This document shows, piece by piece, positions 6,952 to 14,646 of a DNA stretch of 33,635 nucleotides. Both the position numbers and the translations under genes were made by a program. The DNA is from Muribaculaceae bacterium Isolate-104 (HZI). GTDB taxonomy: Bacteria; Bacteroidota; Bacteroidia; Bacteroidales; Muribaculaceae. The stretch's first letter is position 1. Each line of letters begins with the position of its first letter. The DNA lies in NCBI GenBank assembly GCA_003762715.1, contig RIBJ01000047.1:1-33635 (forward strand), read 5' to 3'. Under the pieces are notes generated by a model. The model ran no database searches. It was not told where the DNA came from and saw only the letters and a program-made list of their open reading frames with translations.

Positions 6952-7321
6952 TTGACAGCCTTGACACGTTGACACAGCCTTGCAACCCCCCTTTCCCATG
7001 CCTCGCAAGCCCTTATTTTATATCACTTTAGTTCTTTTTCAAAAAGAAAAGATATAAGATATAAAGCTGATGATTTGTCAAGTCGTGGCTTGGAAATTCT
7101 CTGGCAAATCTGATTTGTCAATGCTTGTCAAGGTTTGTCAAGGATGACAAGCGAATACAATACGTTGATATTTCTATCGTTAGGTTTTGTCAAGAATGTC
7201 ATGTCAAAAACGTGTGGGTTTTATTTTCGATGATTTTTAGGAAAGAATAAAAGGCTACCTTTCGATAGCCTTGATATGATGGGTGATAATGTAGTGGTCT
7301 ATTTGTCGGAATCTTTTGACA
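6952..7321 (+). repeat. TTGTCA/TTGACA iteron field, putative replication origin
   Basis: This gene-free stretch of about 530 nt (6791-7322) is full of one short motif. TTGTCAA occurs at 7075, 7115, 7125, 7135 and 7187, with an inverted TGACAA at 7145 and TGTCAA at 7202. TTGACA occurs at 6952, 6961, 6969 and 7316. The copies at 7115, 7125 and 7135 are spaced exactly 10 bp apart, on one DNA face, and flow directly into the inverted copy. An A/T-rich patch (7014-7070) lies beside the cluster. Iterons with an A/T-rich region next to a primase-helicase gene are the classic origin layout of phage satellites and plasmids. Protein binding is inferred. Confidence 0.6.
7240..7272 (-). terminator. Intrinsic terminator of the primase-helicase transcript
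   Basis: On the minus strand, AAGGCTA pairs with TAGCCTT (7251-7257 and 7266-7272) around an 8-nt loop and is followed by TTTTATTCTTT. It lies 50 nt after the primase stop and insulates the iteron field from read-through. Confidence 0.75.
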
Positions 7322-7322
7322 G

Positions 7323-10300
7323 TCAGTTGTTGAATAAATCAGGGGCAGGTCCCGTATCCTGTTCCATGCTATCTCCGGGATGATTCTCTGCTGCGGATTC
7401 GTAATCCTCGGCAAGTCTCTCGGCATCGGTCATGGCCTCTGTCTCGAGACTTACACCGAAGTCATCCTTGATTCTGAGATAGTCAAAGCACAAAGCCTGT
7501 GGGCGTGTCACATTCTGCTTTCTAACCTGTTGGCCGTTTACGGTCTCATAGTAGTAATCTGGCGAACCATTGGCAAGGAGCAAATCGAAACGTTGCTGCT
7601 TCAAGCCAAGATAGGATGTATGCGATTTAAGATACGAGAGAATCGTGGACCAGTAGGAGCGGTTTGCCGTCGCACCCATGCCGCTGCGCCCACCCAAAAG
7701 CGATGATACGGCGGCAGCATTCAGATACAGTATGGGACGTGGCTCCTTGTACTCCATATCATCCGATGAGCCGATAGCCCGGAACTTCGTGAGATACTTT
7801 ATGCGGAAATGCACACCGTTCACACATTTTCCGGCTGACTGCAGTCCTTGAAGCGTGTTCCAGAAATCGCCGACCTCGGAGCTTTCCTGAGCCAGCTCGT
7901 TTTGATGCATGACTCCCTTGACGGCGGTCTCGAACAGTTCGCTGTAACTGAATGGCAGGTCAAGAACCGTCTCCAGTGTCCGGAACGTGGCGAGAGCGAT
8001 GACCCAGTTGCCGAATATGCGCTCATGAATGGTTGTTTCACTGAGTCTGGAACCAAACTCACGCTTTACCATGGAGTATGCCTCCGGGAAATTCTTCTCG
8101 AAGAGCCGACGGTGTTTCAGCAGCTCCACCGTCAGATGTGTGAGACCCATGTTGCATAGGGTGACAAGCTCCTCATACCGTTTCCTCTCGGTGGCGTTGA
8201 ACGATGTCTTGGTGTATTCAAGGAATAGGACACGGGTATAGAGAGCCATGTCCTGAGTGGGCTTGTCCTGACCGCAAATTGCAATCCCGGTGCTTACAAT
8301 AGTCTGGGATGCCATGCCGTCCGTGTTGGTGTTTTTCTTCGTTTGACCGCCGCCTCCCCACAAGCCTTTGAGGAATCCGACCTTACGCACGTCAAGGTCG
8401 TTCTTGTACTCGTCGAACACAACAAGGGTGTTGACGGCCTGTGACACACGGTCGTTCATCGCCGGAATGGAGGTTACGCTAAGGTTTGGCGGATCCACGC
8501 CGTGAATGAAGAATGACTGGAGGCAAGTGGCGAGGGTCGTCTTGCCGGTTCCCTTCTCGCCGAAGAGATTGAGGATGGGGAAATGGCGCGTTTTCTGAAA
8601 AATGACATCTCGGAAGAGTGTTGCGAACAGATAGCAGAGGGCAATTCTCGCATTCTCACCGAAAACCTCGATCAGCTTCGTTGCGAATCCTTTCAGCGAC
8701 ACTCCTCCGAGGTCGCCATACACCATCAGTCGCTCGAACTGGTATATTTCCGGATTATTGCGATACATCTTAGCCAGTGCCGGAATATAGTATGCTTTAC
8801 CGTTGACTCCCTTGACAATACCGAGGTCATCGACATTAAGAAACTGACCGTCGGCGAGAATGCCGTTGCCAAACGCGAAGAAATCATCCTCGCTGTTCCA
8901 GCCGAGCTTCCTCACACGCTCCGCCGTGTCCGTCCTGGCGTAGAGGTAGCGTTTTATTCTGTTGAGTTTGTCTATCTTGGCAAGCCATATGAAATTGCCG
9001 AGGGTACCGGTCTTCTGCTGGAATGCGGCAAGCGAACACATTTCAGACTCTCTGATCTCCATCTCCCTTGTATCGCCATACTCATTTATAAGTTTGAAAA
9101 GGCGGGTGCCGTTGTTGTCATCGCTGATGTGGAACAGCGGCTCCATGACGAAATTGGAGATTATCACGGGGTCTTCCTCCTCGCTCCCTATTGTGTAGTA
9201 ACAGTTGTTTCGGATGAAGAGCCCGGCTTTACGGAGGTCTTCGATTTTCTGTTGCTTCTCATCGGTGGGAGCATCTGATTCCTTATTCCGTTGGGCAATG
9301 CCACGGGCCATTGTGACGGCATCGCGCCACATCTTCACTTTGCCGTATATCTTGGAGAGCTGCTCTATTATCTGGGATTGTGTGAGTGAATCCTTGACAT
9401 AGCGCAGCAGGTCGGCTATCTCCGACATCGCATTCCGTTCCTTCTGAATTGAGTCAGCTTCGTAGAAACGCTTCTCGGCCAGCCATACAATGAAATATTT
9501 TTCCGGCAATGAGGTGAAATCGACAGCGGTTTTCAGATAACTGTCGGCATCATTCTTGCCGGGCTTGATTCTCACGGCATCTCCCGGCACTCCATCGGGA
9601 TATAACTCCTTCAGCTCTTCATCTGTAAGTTCAACTTCCGCGAAGGGAATCTCCCTTACGGTCACATCGAATCCCTTGCGTATGGCCTCGGCTCCGTTCT
9701 TTATCACGGCGATAAAGCCTGGGCCGAACAACTCTCCCTCCTTTACATCGGAATCAGGTACAAAGGTGATTGCCTGATAGTATTTCTTCAGTTGCTCGAA
9801 CTGGTGGTCGGTCCATGATGTTCCCAGTGTCGCCACGGTGTTATCATATCCGAGTATATTAAAGCGCATGACATCCGGCGCGCCCTCGACGATAATGACA
9901 TTGGCGGCATCCCTCACTCTGGAAGCCCTGTCGATTCCAAAGATTGTATCTCCCTTGGTGTAAATCTCCGAGTTGTCGGAATTGATATATTTTGCGGCCT
10001 TGTCATTGGTGCCGATATATCGACCGGTGAAAGCGATGACTCGCCCCCAGCGGTTGCGTATAGGAATGATAACACGTTCACGGAATGCGGTATAAATCTT
10101 TTCCTTGTCCTCCTTGTCCCGTTTCAGCAGACCGAGTTCAATCAGTAAATCCGTATCTACCGCCTTTCTTTTGCAGTATTCCATGAATGCACGACCATCC
10201 TTCGGAGCATATCCCACTCCAAATGTAGAGCAAAACTCCTCTGGCCAGCGACCATAGGCGTATGCCTGGGCATTGCGGGCTTCATCCGAGAATGTTATTC

Positions 10301-10688
10301 GCAACGAATCGTAAAAGAATTTCTGCGCCACATCGAGAGCAGCCATAAGCGACTCTCTGTGTTTCGCATCCTCAATCTCTTTGTCAGACATTTGTCTATT
10401 TGTGAAATCCAGGGGAATGTTGTTGTCCCGTGCTATCCTCTCGACGGCTTCCTCGAAAGTACAGTTCTCCTTCTCCATGACAAATGCTATGCCGTCGCCT
10501 CCCCGGTGGCAACTGAAACAATAGCACAGATTCTTTCTCGGTGAAACTGAAAATGACGGAGACTTCTCGGAATGGAACGGGCAAAGTCCGACCAGAGAGG
10601 AGCCTCTGGCCGTCAGGTTGACGTATGGCTTGAGAACAACCGCAATATCAAGGTCGCGAACCGCCTGTATGGTCTTTTCGCTTATCAT
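7323..10688 (-). CDS. CHC2-zinc-finger/TOPRIM primase fused to a P-loop helicase-like ATPase
   Basis: The ATG at 10688, overlapping the previous stop by ATGA, gives 1121 residues; upstream extension lacks support. A CHC2 zinc finger comes first (C36, H39, C57, C60). A DnaG-type catalytic core follows, with the TOPRIM glutamate in IVEGAPDVM (about 266-274) and the PDSD acidic motif (311-314). A long linker leads to an ATPase with Walker A GEKGTGKTT (710-718) and Walker B LVVFDEY (755-761). The enzyme should prime and unwind DNA at an element origin, as do the replication proteins of P4, SaPIs and mobilisable elements. It is too large and atypical to be the chromosomal dnaG. The iteron field lies immediately downstream and small HTH genes immediately upstream. 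Confidence 0.88.
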   Translation of the reverse strand: MISEKTIQAVRDLDIAVVLKPYVNLTARGSSLVGLCPFHSEKSPSFSVSPRKNLCYCFSCHRGGDGIAFVMEKENCTFEEAVERIARDNNIPLDFTNRQMSDKEIEDAKHRESLMAALDVAQKFFYDSLRITFSDEARNAQAYAYGRWPEEFCSTFGVGYAPKDGRAFMEYCKRKAVDTDLLIELGLLKRDKEDKEKIYTAFRERVIIPIRNRWGRVIAFTGRYIGTNDKAAKYINSDNSEIYTKGDTIFGIDRASRVRDAANVIIVEGAPDVMRFNILGYDNTVATLGTSWTDHQFEQLKKYYQAITFVPDSDVKEGELFGPGFIAVIKNGAEAIRKGFDVTVREIPFAEVELTDEELKELYPDGVPGDAVRIKPGKNDADSYLKTAVDFTSLPEKYFIVWLAEKRFYEADSIQKERNAMSEIADLLRYVKDSLTQSQIIEQLSKIYGKVKMWRDAVTMARGIAQRNKESDAPTDEKQQKIEDLRKAGLFIRNNCYYTIGSEEEDPVIISNFVMEPLFHISDDNNGTRLFKLINEYGDTREMEIRESEMCSLAAFQQKTGTLGNFIWLAKIDKLNRIKRYLYARTDTAERVRKLGWNSEDDFFAFGNGILADGQFLNVDDLGIVKGVNGKAYYIPALAKMYRNNPEIYQFERLMVYGDLGGVSLKGFATKLIEVFGENARIALCYLFATLFRDVIFQKTRHFPILNLFGEKGTGKTTLATCLQSFFIHGVDPPNLSVTSIPAMNDRVSQAVNTLVVFDEYKNDLDVRKVGFLKGLWGGGGQTKKNTNTDGMASQTIVSTGIAICGQDKPTQDMALYTRVLFLEYTKTSFNATERKRYEELVTLCNMGLTHLTVELLKHRRLFEKNFPEAYSMVKREFGSRLSETTIHERIFGNWVIALATFRTLETVLDLPFSYSELFETAVKGVMHQNELAQESSEVGDFWNTLQGLQSAGKCVNGVHFRIKYLTKFRAIGSSDDMEYKEPRPILYLNAAAVSSLLGGRSGMGATANRSYWSTILSYLKSHTSYLGLKQQRFDLLLANGSPDYYYETVNGQQVRKQNVTRPQALCFDYLRIKDDFGVSLETEAMTDAERLAEDYESAAENHPGDSMEQDTGPAPDLFNN

Positions 10689-10888
10689 AGTGTAGTAAGT
10701 CGTTTCCAGCAGTCGATAATGGACCGCCCCGAGAATTTGGGACGGTACCGGTTCTGCGGATTGACAGGAGCAATCAGACCCATCTCGCGATAACGGCGAA
10801 AGGTCTTGAATGACACCCCCAGCTCCGCACACGCCCTCTTGACGCAATAAATCCCCTCCGGATTACACTTCGGCTGCAACTCTGTCAT
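10685..10888 (-). CDS. Small MerR/excisionase-type HTH protein (67 aa)
   Basis: From the ATG at 10888 the protein has 67 residues: CVKRACAELGVSFKTFRRY is a helix-turn-helix, followed by a GLIAPVNP wing typical of MerR-like DNA-binding domains. A longer frame to 11125 would run through the neighbouring gene in another frame and is rejected. The stop overlaps the primase start (ATGA), so its translation is coupled to the primase. It may regulate the operon or assist replication initiation. Confidence 0.7.
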   Translation of the reverse strand: MTELQPKCNPEGIYCVKRACAELGVSFKTFRRYREMGLIAPVNPQNRYRPKFSGRSIIDCWKRLTTL

Positions 10889-11141
10889 TGTCGTAGTCGG
10901 TTTGAAAATTGATTGTGGGGGAGAAGATGGTTCTCCCGGCGATATTCTCCATAATCTCCTTTGCCCACAAGGGTATGCGGCAACACATATACTTCCAGTT
11001 GAAGAAGGTGCGACGGTGAACTCCGGCGGCCCGGACAACCTCATCGACAAACTCAACGCTCTCCTGATAGGAAAGTGTTTCGAGATAACCACAGAGGAGC
11101 TTCGCATCCCTGTGTTTGATGTCATTTATAAATGTCTCCAT
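10863..11141 (-). CDS. Small HTH-like hypothetical protein (92 aa)
   Basis: The protein has 92 residues, with an N-terminal helical part (KHRDAKLLCGYLETL) and a likely helix-turn-helix around residues 33-50 (VVRAAGVHRRTFFNWKYM). The 3' end overlaps the next gene by 26 nt. It belongs to a run of four tiny genes leading into the primase. No named family is recognised. Confidence 0.65.
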   Translation of the reverse strand: METFINDIKHRDAKLLCGYLETLSYQESVEFVDEVVRAAGVHRRTFFNWKYMCCRIPLWAKEIMENIAGRTIFSPTINFQTDYDNDRVAAEV

Positions 11142-11147
11142 GCCGAT

Positions 11148-11420
11148 TCATTCACTGAAGTAGTCCTGTTGAATACTCTGAAGATAACGCAATTCGGATG
11201 TACGGTATTCAACCTTACCCGGTCTTTTGCTGGGTTGTATCTTGCCCTGACGTCGCCAACGTTCTACATTGGCTCTCCCGAACATGGCAAAAGCCTTTCG
11301 CTGGCTCACATATTCCGGGTCATCCCGCCCGGCCTTGATCATCTTGACGACTCTTGCTGCCACGTCATTGAGAAACGTGTCGTAAGGCACAAGATTGTCT
11401 GTAAACTGAAGGAACACCAT
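11148..11420 (-). CDS. Small excisionase-like HTH protein (90 aa)
   Basis: The protein has 90 residues. The C-terminal half reads as a winged helix: RKAFAMFGRANVERWRRQGK, then PSKRPGKVEYRTSEL, where the second part is the basic wing common to Bacteroidales excisionase-type proteins. It ends 6 nt before the start of the 92-codon gene. With the two neighbouring HTH genes it gives three different DNA-binding proteins ahead of the primase, so one may be the initiator or directionality factor. Confidence 0.68.
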   Translation of the reverse strand: MVFLQFTDNLVPYDTFLNDVAARVVKMIKAGRDDPEYVSQRKAFAMFGRANVERWRRQGKIQPSKRPGKVEYRTSELRYLQSIQQDYFSE

Positions 11421-11429
11421 AATGTTTGC

Positions 11430-11621
11430 CTATGCTACGCGAGTGATGGATATAGTACGTGCCTCACGGTTGGTCCGGGTCGTATAGCGTCGCTCGGTAA
11501 TAGCTCCGATTTCCGATGCCTGTGTACGGACGCTCTTTAATTTAGCTATCGGGAACTCAATGGTTTCACCAACAGCCATAGCCATGATTGCAGGGCGGAT
11601 TTTCACAAAGTTATCTGTCAT
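11430..11621 (-). CDS. Small hypothetical protein (63 aa), first gene of the primase operon
   Basis: The protein has 63 residues: an MAVGETIEFPI segment followed by a basic helix and a TTRTNREARTISITRV tail, suggesting a small beta-rich fold. It lies first in a co-directional run (gaps of 9 and 6 nt, then overlaps) that ends with the primase. It is divergent from the XRE regulator, so it is the likely target of repression from the shared control region. Confidence 0.6.
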   Translation of the reverse strand: MTDNFVKIRPAIMAMAVGETIEFPIAKLKSVRTQASEIGAITERRYTTRTNREARTISITRVA

Positions 11622-11635
11622 TTTTAACCTTAATA

Positions 11636-11810
11636 TTTGTTTGTTGATGGATTAATGATTAACTTTGCAACAGCAATAGTCTTGTCGCGCCAAGGTTAAC
11701 CAACTACAAAATCAACGCAAATGTACAGATTATTGTTTGAACGAACAGATTGTTGAACCACTGTTTTAGACATCTATAACAGTTTAATGGATTGATGATT
11801 AATGATTAAC
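11636..11810. promoter_or_regulatory. Divergent control region between the primase operon and the XRE regulator
   Basis: Plus strand: -33 TTTG (11636-11639), 20 nt, then -7 TAACTTTG (11660-11667), about 135 nt upstream of the XRE start. Minus strand: -7 TACATTTG (11718-11725) for the 63-codon gene. The 14-mer GATTAATGATTAAC occurs twice exactly, at 11650-11663 touching the plus -7 box and at 11797-11810 across the XRE start codon. Each contains the palindrome TTAATGATTAA. Related ACAGATT(A/G)TTG motifs repeat at about 11725 and 11745. The layout fits a lysogeny-type switch. Confidence 0.65.
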
Positions 11811-12239
11811 GTAGAGCTAAAGTCAGTTCATGTGGGTCGGGAGATTGCAAAACGTCTCGACGAGTTAAACATGACTAAAACAGAATTTGGTAAGTTGATT
11901 GGAGTGCAGCAGCAACACGTCAACCGGATTCTCGAGCGCGATACGATGGAAACCAAGAAGCTCTACAAGGTTTGCCAAGTCCTTGAAATGAACTTCTTTG
12001 CCCTGTTCTGCAAGTTTCCCACAAATGTCAACGCCTACCTTGCGGCTGTGGTGCTCGGAAACGGAGATGCCAATAATAATATTGGTGAAGCAGCGATACT
12101 CTCTGAGATCGAGAAACTGAAAAGCGATGTGAAACACTATGAGGAAAGCAATGCTCTTCTGCGCGAACAGATACAGACATTAAGGGACAACCTCGCCGAC
12201 AAGGACGAGCTGATCCAAGTATATAAACAATCAAAATAG
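11802..12239 (+). CDS. XRE-family HTH regulator with C-terminal coiled coil
   Basis: The protein has 145 residues. Residues 10-55 form a Cro/CI-type helix-turn-helix (MTKTEFGKLIGVQQQHVNRIL). Residues 95-140 are heptad-rich (EIEKLKSDVKHYEESNALLREQIQTL begins the run), which should drive oligomerisation. It is transcribed toward the integrase and divergently from the replication genes, the place of Stl/CI-type master repressors in phage satellites. An operator-like 14-mer spans its start codon, implying autoregulation. There is no peptidase domain for RecA-stimulated cleavage, so release of repression would need another trigger. Confidence 0.83.
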   Translation: MINVELKSVHVGREIAKRLDELNMTKTEFGKLIGVQQQHVNRILERDTMETKKLYKVCQVLEMNFFALFCKFPTNVNAYLAAVVLGNGDANNNIGEAAILSEIEKLKSDVKHYEESNALLREQIQTLRDNLADKDELIQVYKQSK

Positions 12240-12347
12240 AATAGCCCATGAAATAAGAAACTGTAGTTGAACTGCAAGGTTAACGATTCCAATGCGGTTC
12301 AGTTGCGAGAGATAAATCCTCCTTCCCGATAATAAGGCTTGAAGTCC

Positions 12348-12558
12348 GCTTAGACCCTGCTTAGATAGTGTTTCTAAACCTTCTGAAATGAAGTTCTAAA
12401 TTATAGCGGCGCAAGCAGCCATCGAGGACTAAGCTGCCTAAACACCAGCAAACCACCAATCAAACAAAAAAGTGCTTAGAGAGCGCTTAGATCGTTCATT
12501 CAAACACTTGATATTATGCGATTGTTGTTTGCGGCCCAGGCAGCCATCGAAGACTAAG
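12348..12558 (+). repeat. Tandemly duplicated module with GCTTAGA pairs and a 28-bp repeat
   Basis: GCTTAGA occurs at 12348 and 12359, and again at 12474 and 12485, each pair 11 bp apart. A 28-bp sequence at 12406-12433 recurs at 12531-12558 with three differences (shared core CAGCCATCGA). The two elements repeat with offsets of 126 and 125 bp, so the whole block was duplicated. No gene is visible in the 590-nt gap 12240-12829. The block probably belongs to the integrase regulatory or attachment region. Confidence 0.6.
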
Positions 12559-12582
12559 AGATATAGTCTGACAACTTTTAAG

Positions 12583-12623
12583 TTAGGTCGTAACGTTCTG
12601 TTAAATCAGAGGTTACGGCCTAA
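12583..12623 (+). repeat. 12-bp inverted repeat upstream of the integrase
   Basis: Arms 12583-12594 (TTAGGTCGTAAC) and 12612-12623 pair fully, allowing one G-U pair, around a 17-nt loop. The repeat lies between the duplicated module and the TTTAGA array. It could be a recombination core or a hairpin ending transcripts from the XRE gene; the absence of a U-tract disfavours a terminator. Confidence 0.45.
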
Positions 12624-12679
12624 TTTACTCTTAAACCACTTGCTCACTTTGAGTCAGAAATCGCGCAGAATGAACGCAA

Positions 12680-12744
12680 ATGTTTAGAAAATGTTTAGAG
12701 TTTTTTGACCCCATGTTTAGAGCATGTTTAGAGTAATGTTTAGA
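12680..12744 (+). repeat. Array of five ATGTTTAGA repeats with helical phasing
   Basis: ATGTTTAGA starts at 12680, 12691, 12713, 12724 and 12736, giving spacings of 11, 22, 11 and 12 bp, so all copies lie near one face of the helix. The array ends 86 nt before the integrase start. Its TTAGA core is shared with the GCTTAGA pairs upstream, which have the same 11-bp spacing. Arm-type sites for a tyrosine recombinase or operators for a regulator are the likely explanations. Confidence 0.65.
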
Positions 12745-12829
12745 GTAAATTTCAGGTTGTAAACTTCTGACTGATAATAAAAAAAAATTCCAAGTGAATT
12801 AAATATTAATCAATCATCAAACAAGAAGT

Positions 12830-14323
12830 ATGGCAACCTTCAGACCATGTGTTCAAAAGCAACGCGCAGACGGTTTCTACCCTGTCTATATCAGGGTGAC
12901 ACATGACAGGCGAACCGCCTTCATGAAGACCACCAAAGTAGTTGAAAAAAAATCCGTCACGAAAAACAACGAGATTCGTGATAACGTAGTCCTAAAATAT
13001 TGCACGGAGATGATTTCCTATTTCAATCAGCGCCTCAATATGCAGGATATTTCCAAGTGGAGTGTCAAAGAAGTTGTATCATTCCTTTCTACAGAGGAAT
13101 CAGATGCCAGTTTCAGTGACTATGCAAAACTTCATATTTCCAGAATGGTGAATGGTGGCCACGAGAGAAATGCAAAAAACTATAAGCTCGCCGTCGCTCA
13201 TCTTGAACGATTTATGGGGACTACACAAATCATGTTCTCGTATCTGACTACCGCAGTGGTTCAGCGGTGGATAAATTCTCTCATGCAAAAGCGAAGAGCA
13301 AAAGAGATGTATCCCGTCTGTATAAGACAGATATATAAGACTGCTCTCGTGGAACTAAACGATGATGAAAGAGGAATCTGTCGGATTAAATTTAACCCGT
13401 GGTTAAAGATACAGATACCCAAGAGTGACAAAACGGACCAGATTGCCATTAGTGCGGAGGACTGCAGGGAGTTTTTCAACCGACCTCTCCCCCAGACAAA
13501 GATGCTGTCGTCTCTTCCTGAATTGGGTAGAGATGTAGCCAAATTGGTACTTTGTCTCGGAGGTATGAACACTGTTGATCTTTTCTCTCTGAAAAAAACT
13601 GATTACCGAAATGGTATCATTTCATATAAACGCGCGAAGACACGTCATAGTAGAACAGATGAAGCATATATCGAAATGCGCGTAGAGCCATTCATCCTCC
13701 CTGTGTTTGAAAAGTATCTTGCAGAGGATGATGACGAGTTCCTGTTCAACTTCCACAATCGTTATTGCGATTCAGATAGTTTCAGTGCGAATGTCAACAA
13801 CGGCGTTAAGAAAATATGTAAGGACATGGGCATGGAAAAAGAGAATTACTACTGTGTCTATACATTTCGTCACACATGGGGTACGATAGCACAGAATGAC
13901 TGTGGAGCAACCCTTGCGGATGTAGCCTTTGGAATGAATCATAGCCATGGATTTAGAATTACACGAGGCTATGTTAAACTTGATTTCACTCCGGCTTGGA
14001 ATCTGAACGCCAAAGTAATCGAGTTCATATTTTTCAGCGATGAAAAAAGCAAACAAGGCATCGCCAGAGATCTTGAAGAGCCGAAAGATAAGTTATTTCG
14101 TATATCCCCAAAAATGATGATATACGGAATAGCATACTTCAAAGGCAAGGTTATCGGTGAAACAACCGATATAGGCTTCAACACTGTAGATGATGTAATA
14201 AAGAAACTTGTCGAGCAGTTTCCCACCGACATTCCGACAGGATGTGCTGTTCAGTTCCGGCTCACCAACTGCGACACTCAGCGCGAAATTGTCTATGAAA
14301 GGACAAAAGGAAAAGGCTTTTAG
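12830..14323 (+). CDS. Tyrosine recombinase/integrase with unusual C-terminal extension
   Basis: The protein has 497 residues. It has an N-terminal arm-binding segment (1-60), a SAM-like core-binding domain (about 92-180) and a catalytic domain. Visible catalytic elements are TFRHTW with Arg347, His371 in MNHSHG and the nucleophile Tyr381 in RGYVKLD. The position of the first catalytic Arg, which I expect within RGM in relatives, reads GGM (Gly244-Gly245-Met246). About 115 residues follow Tyr381, ending in a basic tail, whereas most family members stop soon after the Tyr. IntDOT of CTnDOT also lacks the first Arg, so activity is still plausible. No tRNA or direct-repeat attachment site was identified. 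Confidence 0.85.
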   Translation: MATFRPCVQKQRADGFYPVYIRVTHDRRTAFMKTTKVVEKKSVTKNNEIRDNVVLKYCTEMISYFNQRLNMQDISKWSVKEVVSFLSTEESDASFSDYAKLHISRMVNGGHERNAKNYKLAVAHLERFMGTTQIMFSYLTTAVVQRWINSLMQKRRAKEMYPVCIRQIYKTALVELNDDERGICRIKFNPWLKIQIPKSDKTDQIAISAEDCREFFNRPLPQTKMLSSLPELGRDVAKLVLCLGGMNTVDLFSLKKTDYRNGIISYKRAKTRHSRTDEAYIEMRVEPFILPVFEKYLAEDDDEFLFNFHNRYCDSDSFSANVNNGVKKICKDMGMEKENYYCVYTFRHTWGTIAQNDCGATLADVAFGMNHSHGFRITRGYVKLDFTPAWNLNAKVIEFIFFSDEKSKQGIARDLEEPKDKLFRISPKMMIYGIAYFKGKVIGETTDIGFNTVDDVIKKLVEQFPTDIPTGCAVQFRLTNCDTQREIVYERTKGKGF

Positions 14324-14391
14324 CCCTGTCTCCCCTCGAACACACCTAAAATAATTCTACATTAGGGAACGGACTCAACACCTAATCATTG

Positions 14392-14424
14392 AGCCGTGTC
14401 GGTCGAAAAGTCCGGCACGGCTTT
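14392..14424 (+). terminator. Intrinsic terminator after the integrase
   Basis: AGCCGTGTCGG (14392-14402) pairs with CCGGCACGGCT (14412-14422) with one G-U pair and a 9-nt loop, followed by TTTCTG. It lies 68 nt after the integrase stop. Confidence 0.7.
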
Positions 14425-14430
14425 CTGTCG

Positions 14431-14646
14431 TTATACCTGGCTGTTGATGATGCGCAGCTTCACGCTACGGTATAATCTTACGAGTGCCTTTATTACAAGG
14501 AATATCAAGGTGAGGGAGAGCCAAGTGACACCCTTCACCAGCCATTTGAGGATAAATCCAAAAATCATAATCAGGATGATGAATGGTGACAGTATGAGAA
14601 GTGTCACTCCATCAACGGGGAAATATATGCCGGTTCTAAACTTCAT
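14431..14646 (-). CDS. Small membrane protein (71 aa), hypothetical
   Basis: From the ATG at 14646 the protein has 71 residues, with hydrophobic segments at about 12-32 (LLILSPFIILIMIFGFIL) and about 36-55 (VTWLSLTLIFLVIKAL) and a basic C-terminus, so two membrane spans are likely. It lies 205 nt downstream of the HNH gene on the same strand and may be a last member of that operon or an independent unit. An 8-bp inverted repeat (TTTAAGGT with ACCTTAAA) and a -7-like TATCTTTA lie just upstream. There is no recognisable family. Confidence 0.45.
   Translation of the reverse strand: MKFRTGIYFPVDGVTLLILSPFIILIMIFGFILKWLVKGVTWLSLTLIFLVIKALVRLYRSVKLRIINSQV

Noticed and set aside
6952-7321. CRISPR array
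   Set aside because: Repeats are only 6-7 bp, occur in both orientations and are irregularly spaced apart from the 10-bp run, so this is an iteron field and not a CRISPR array.
10689-10847. 53-codon N-terminal extension of the primase
   Set aside because: It overlaps the HTH gene in another frame, whereas the ATG at 10688 gives an ATGA coupling and starts just before the zinc finger as in relatives.
10889-11125. N-terminal extension of the 67-codon HTH gene to 11125
   Set aside because: It runs out of frame through the neighbouring 92-codon gene, with a composition unlike a real protein; the ATG at 10888 fits better.
12472-12687. 71-codon plus-strand frame in the repeat-rich region
   Set aside because: It runs through the phased repeats and the inverted repeat and has no recognisable features; the repeats are better explained as binding sites.
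12240-12829. tRNA gene as integrase attachment site
   Set aside because: I saw no cloverleaf or typical T-loop sequence here or next to the island ends; the attachment site stays unknown.
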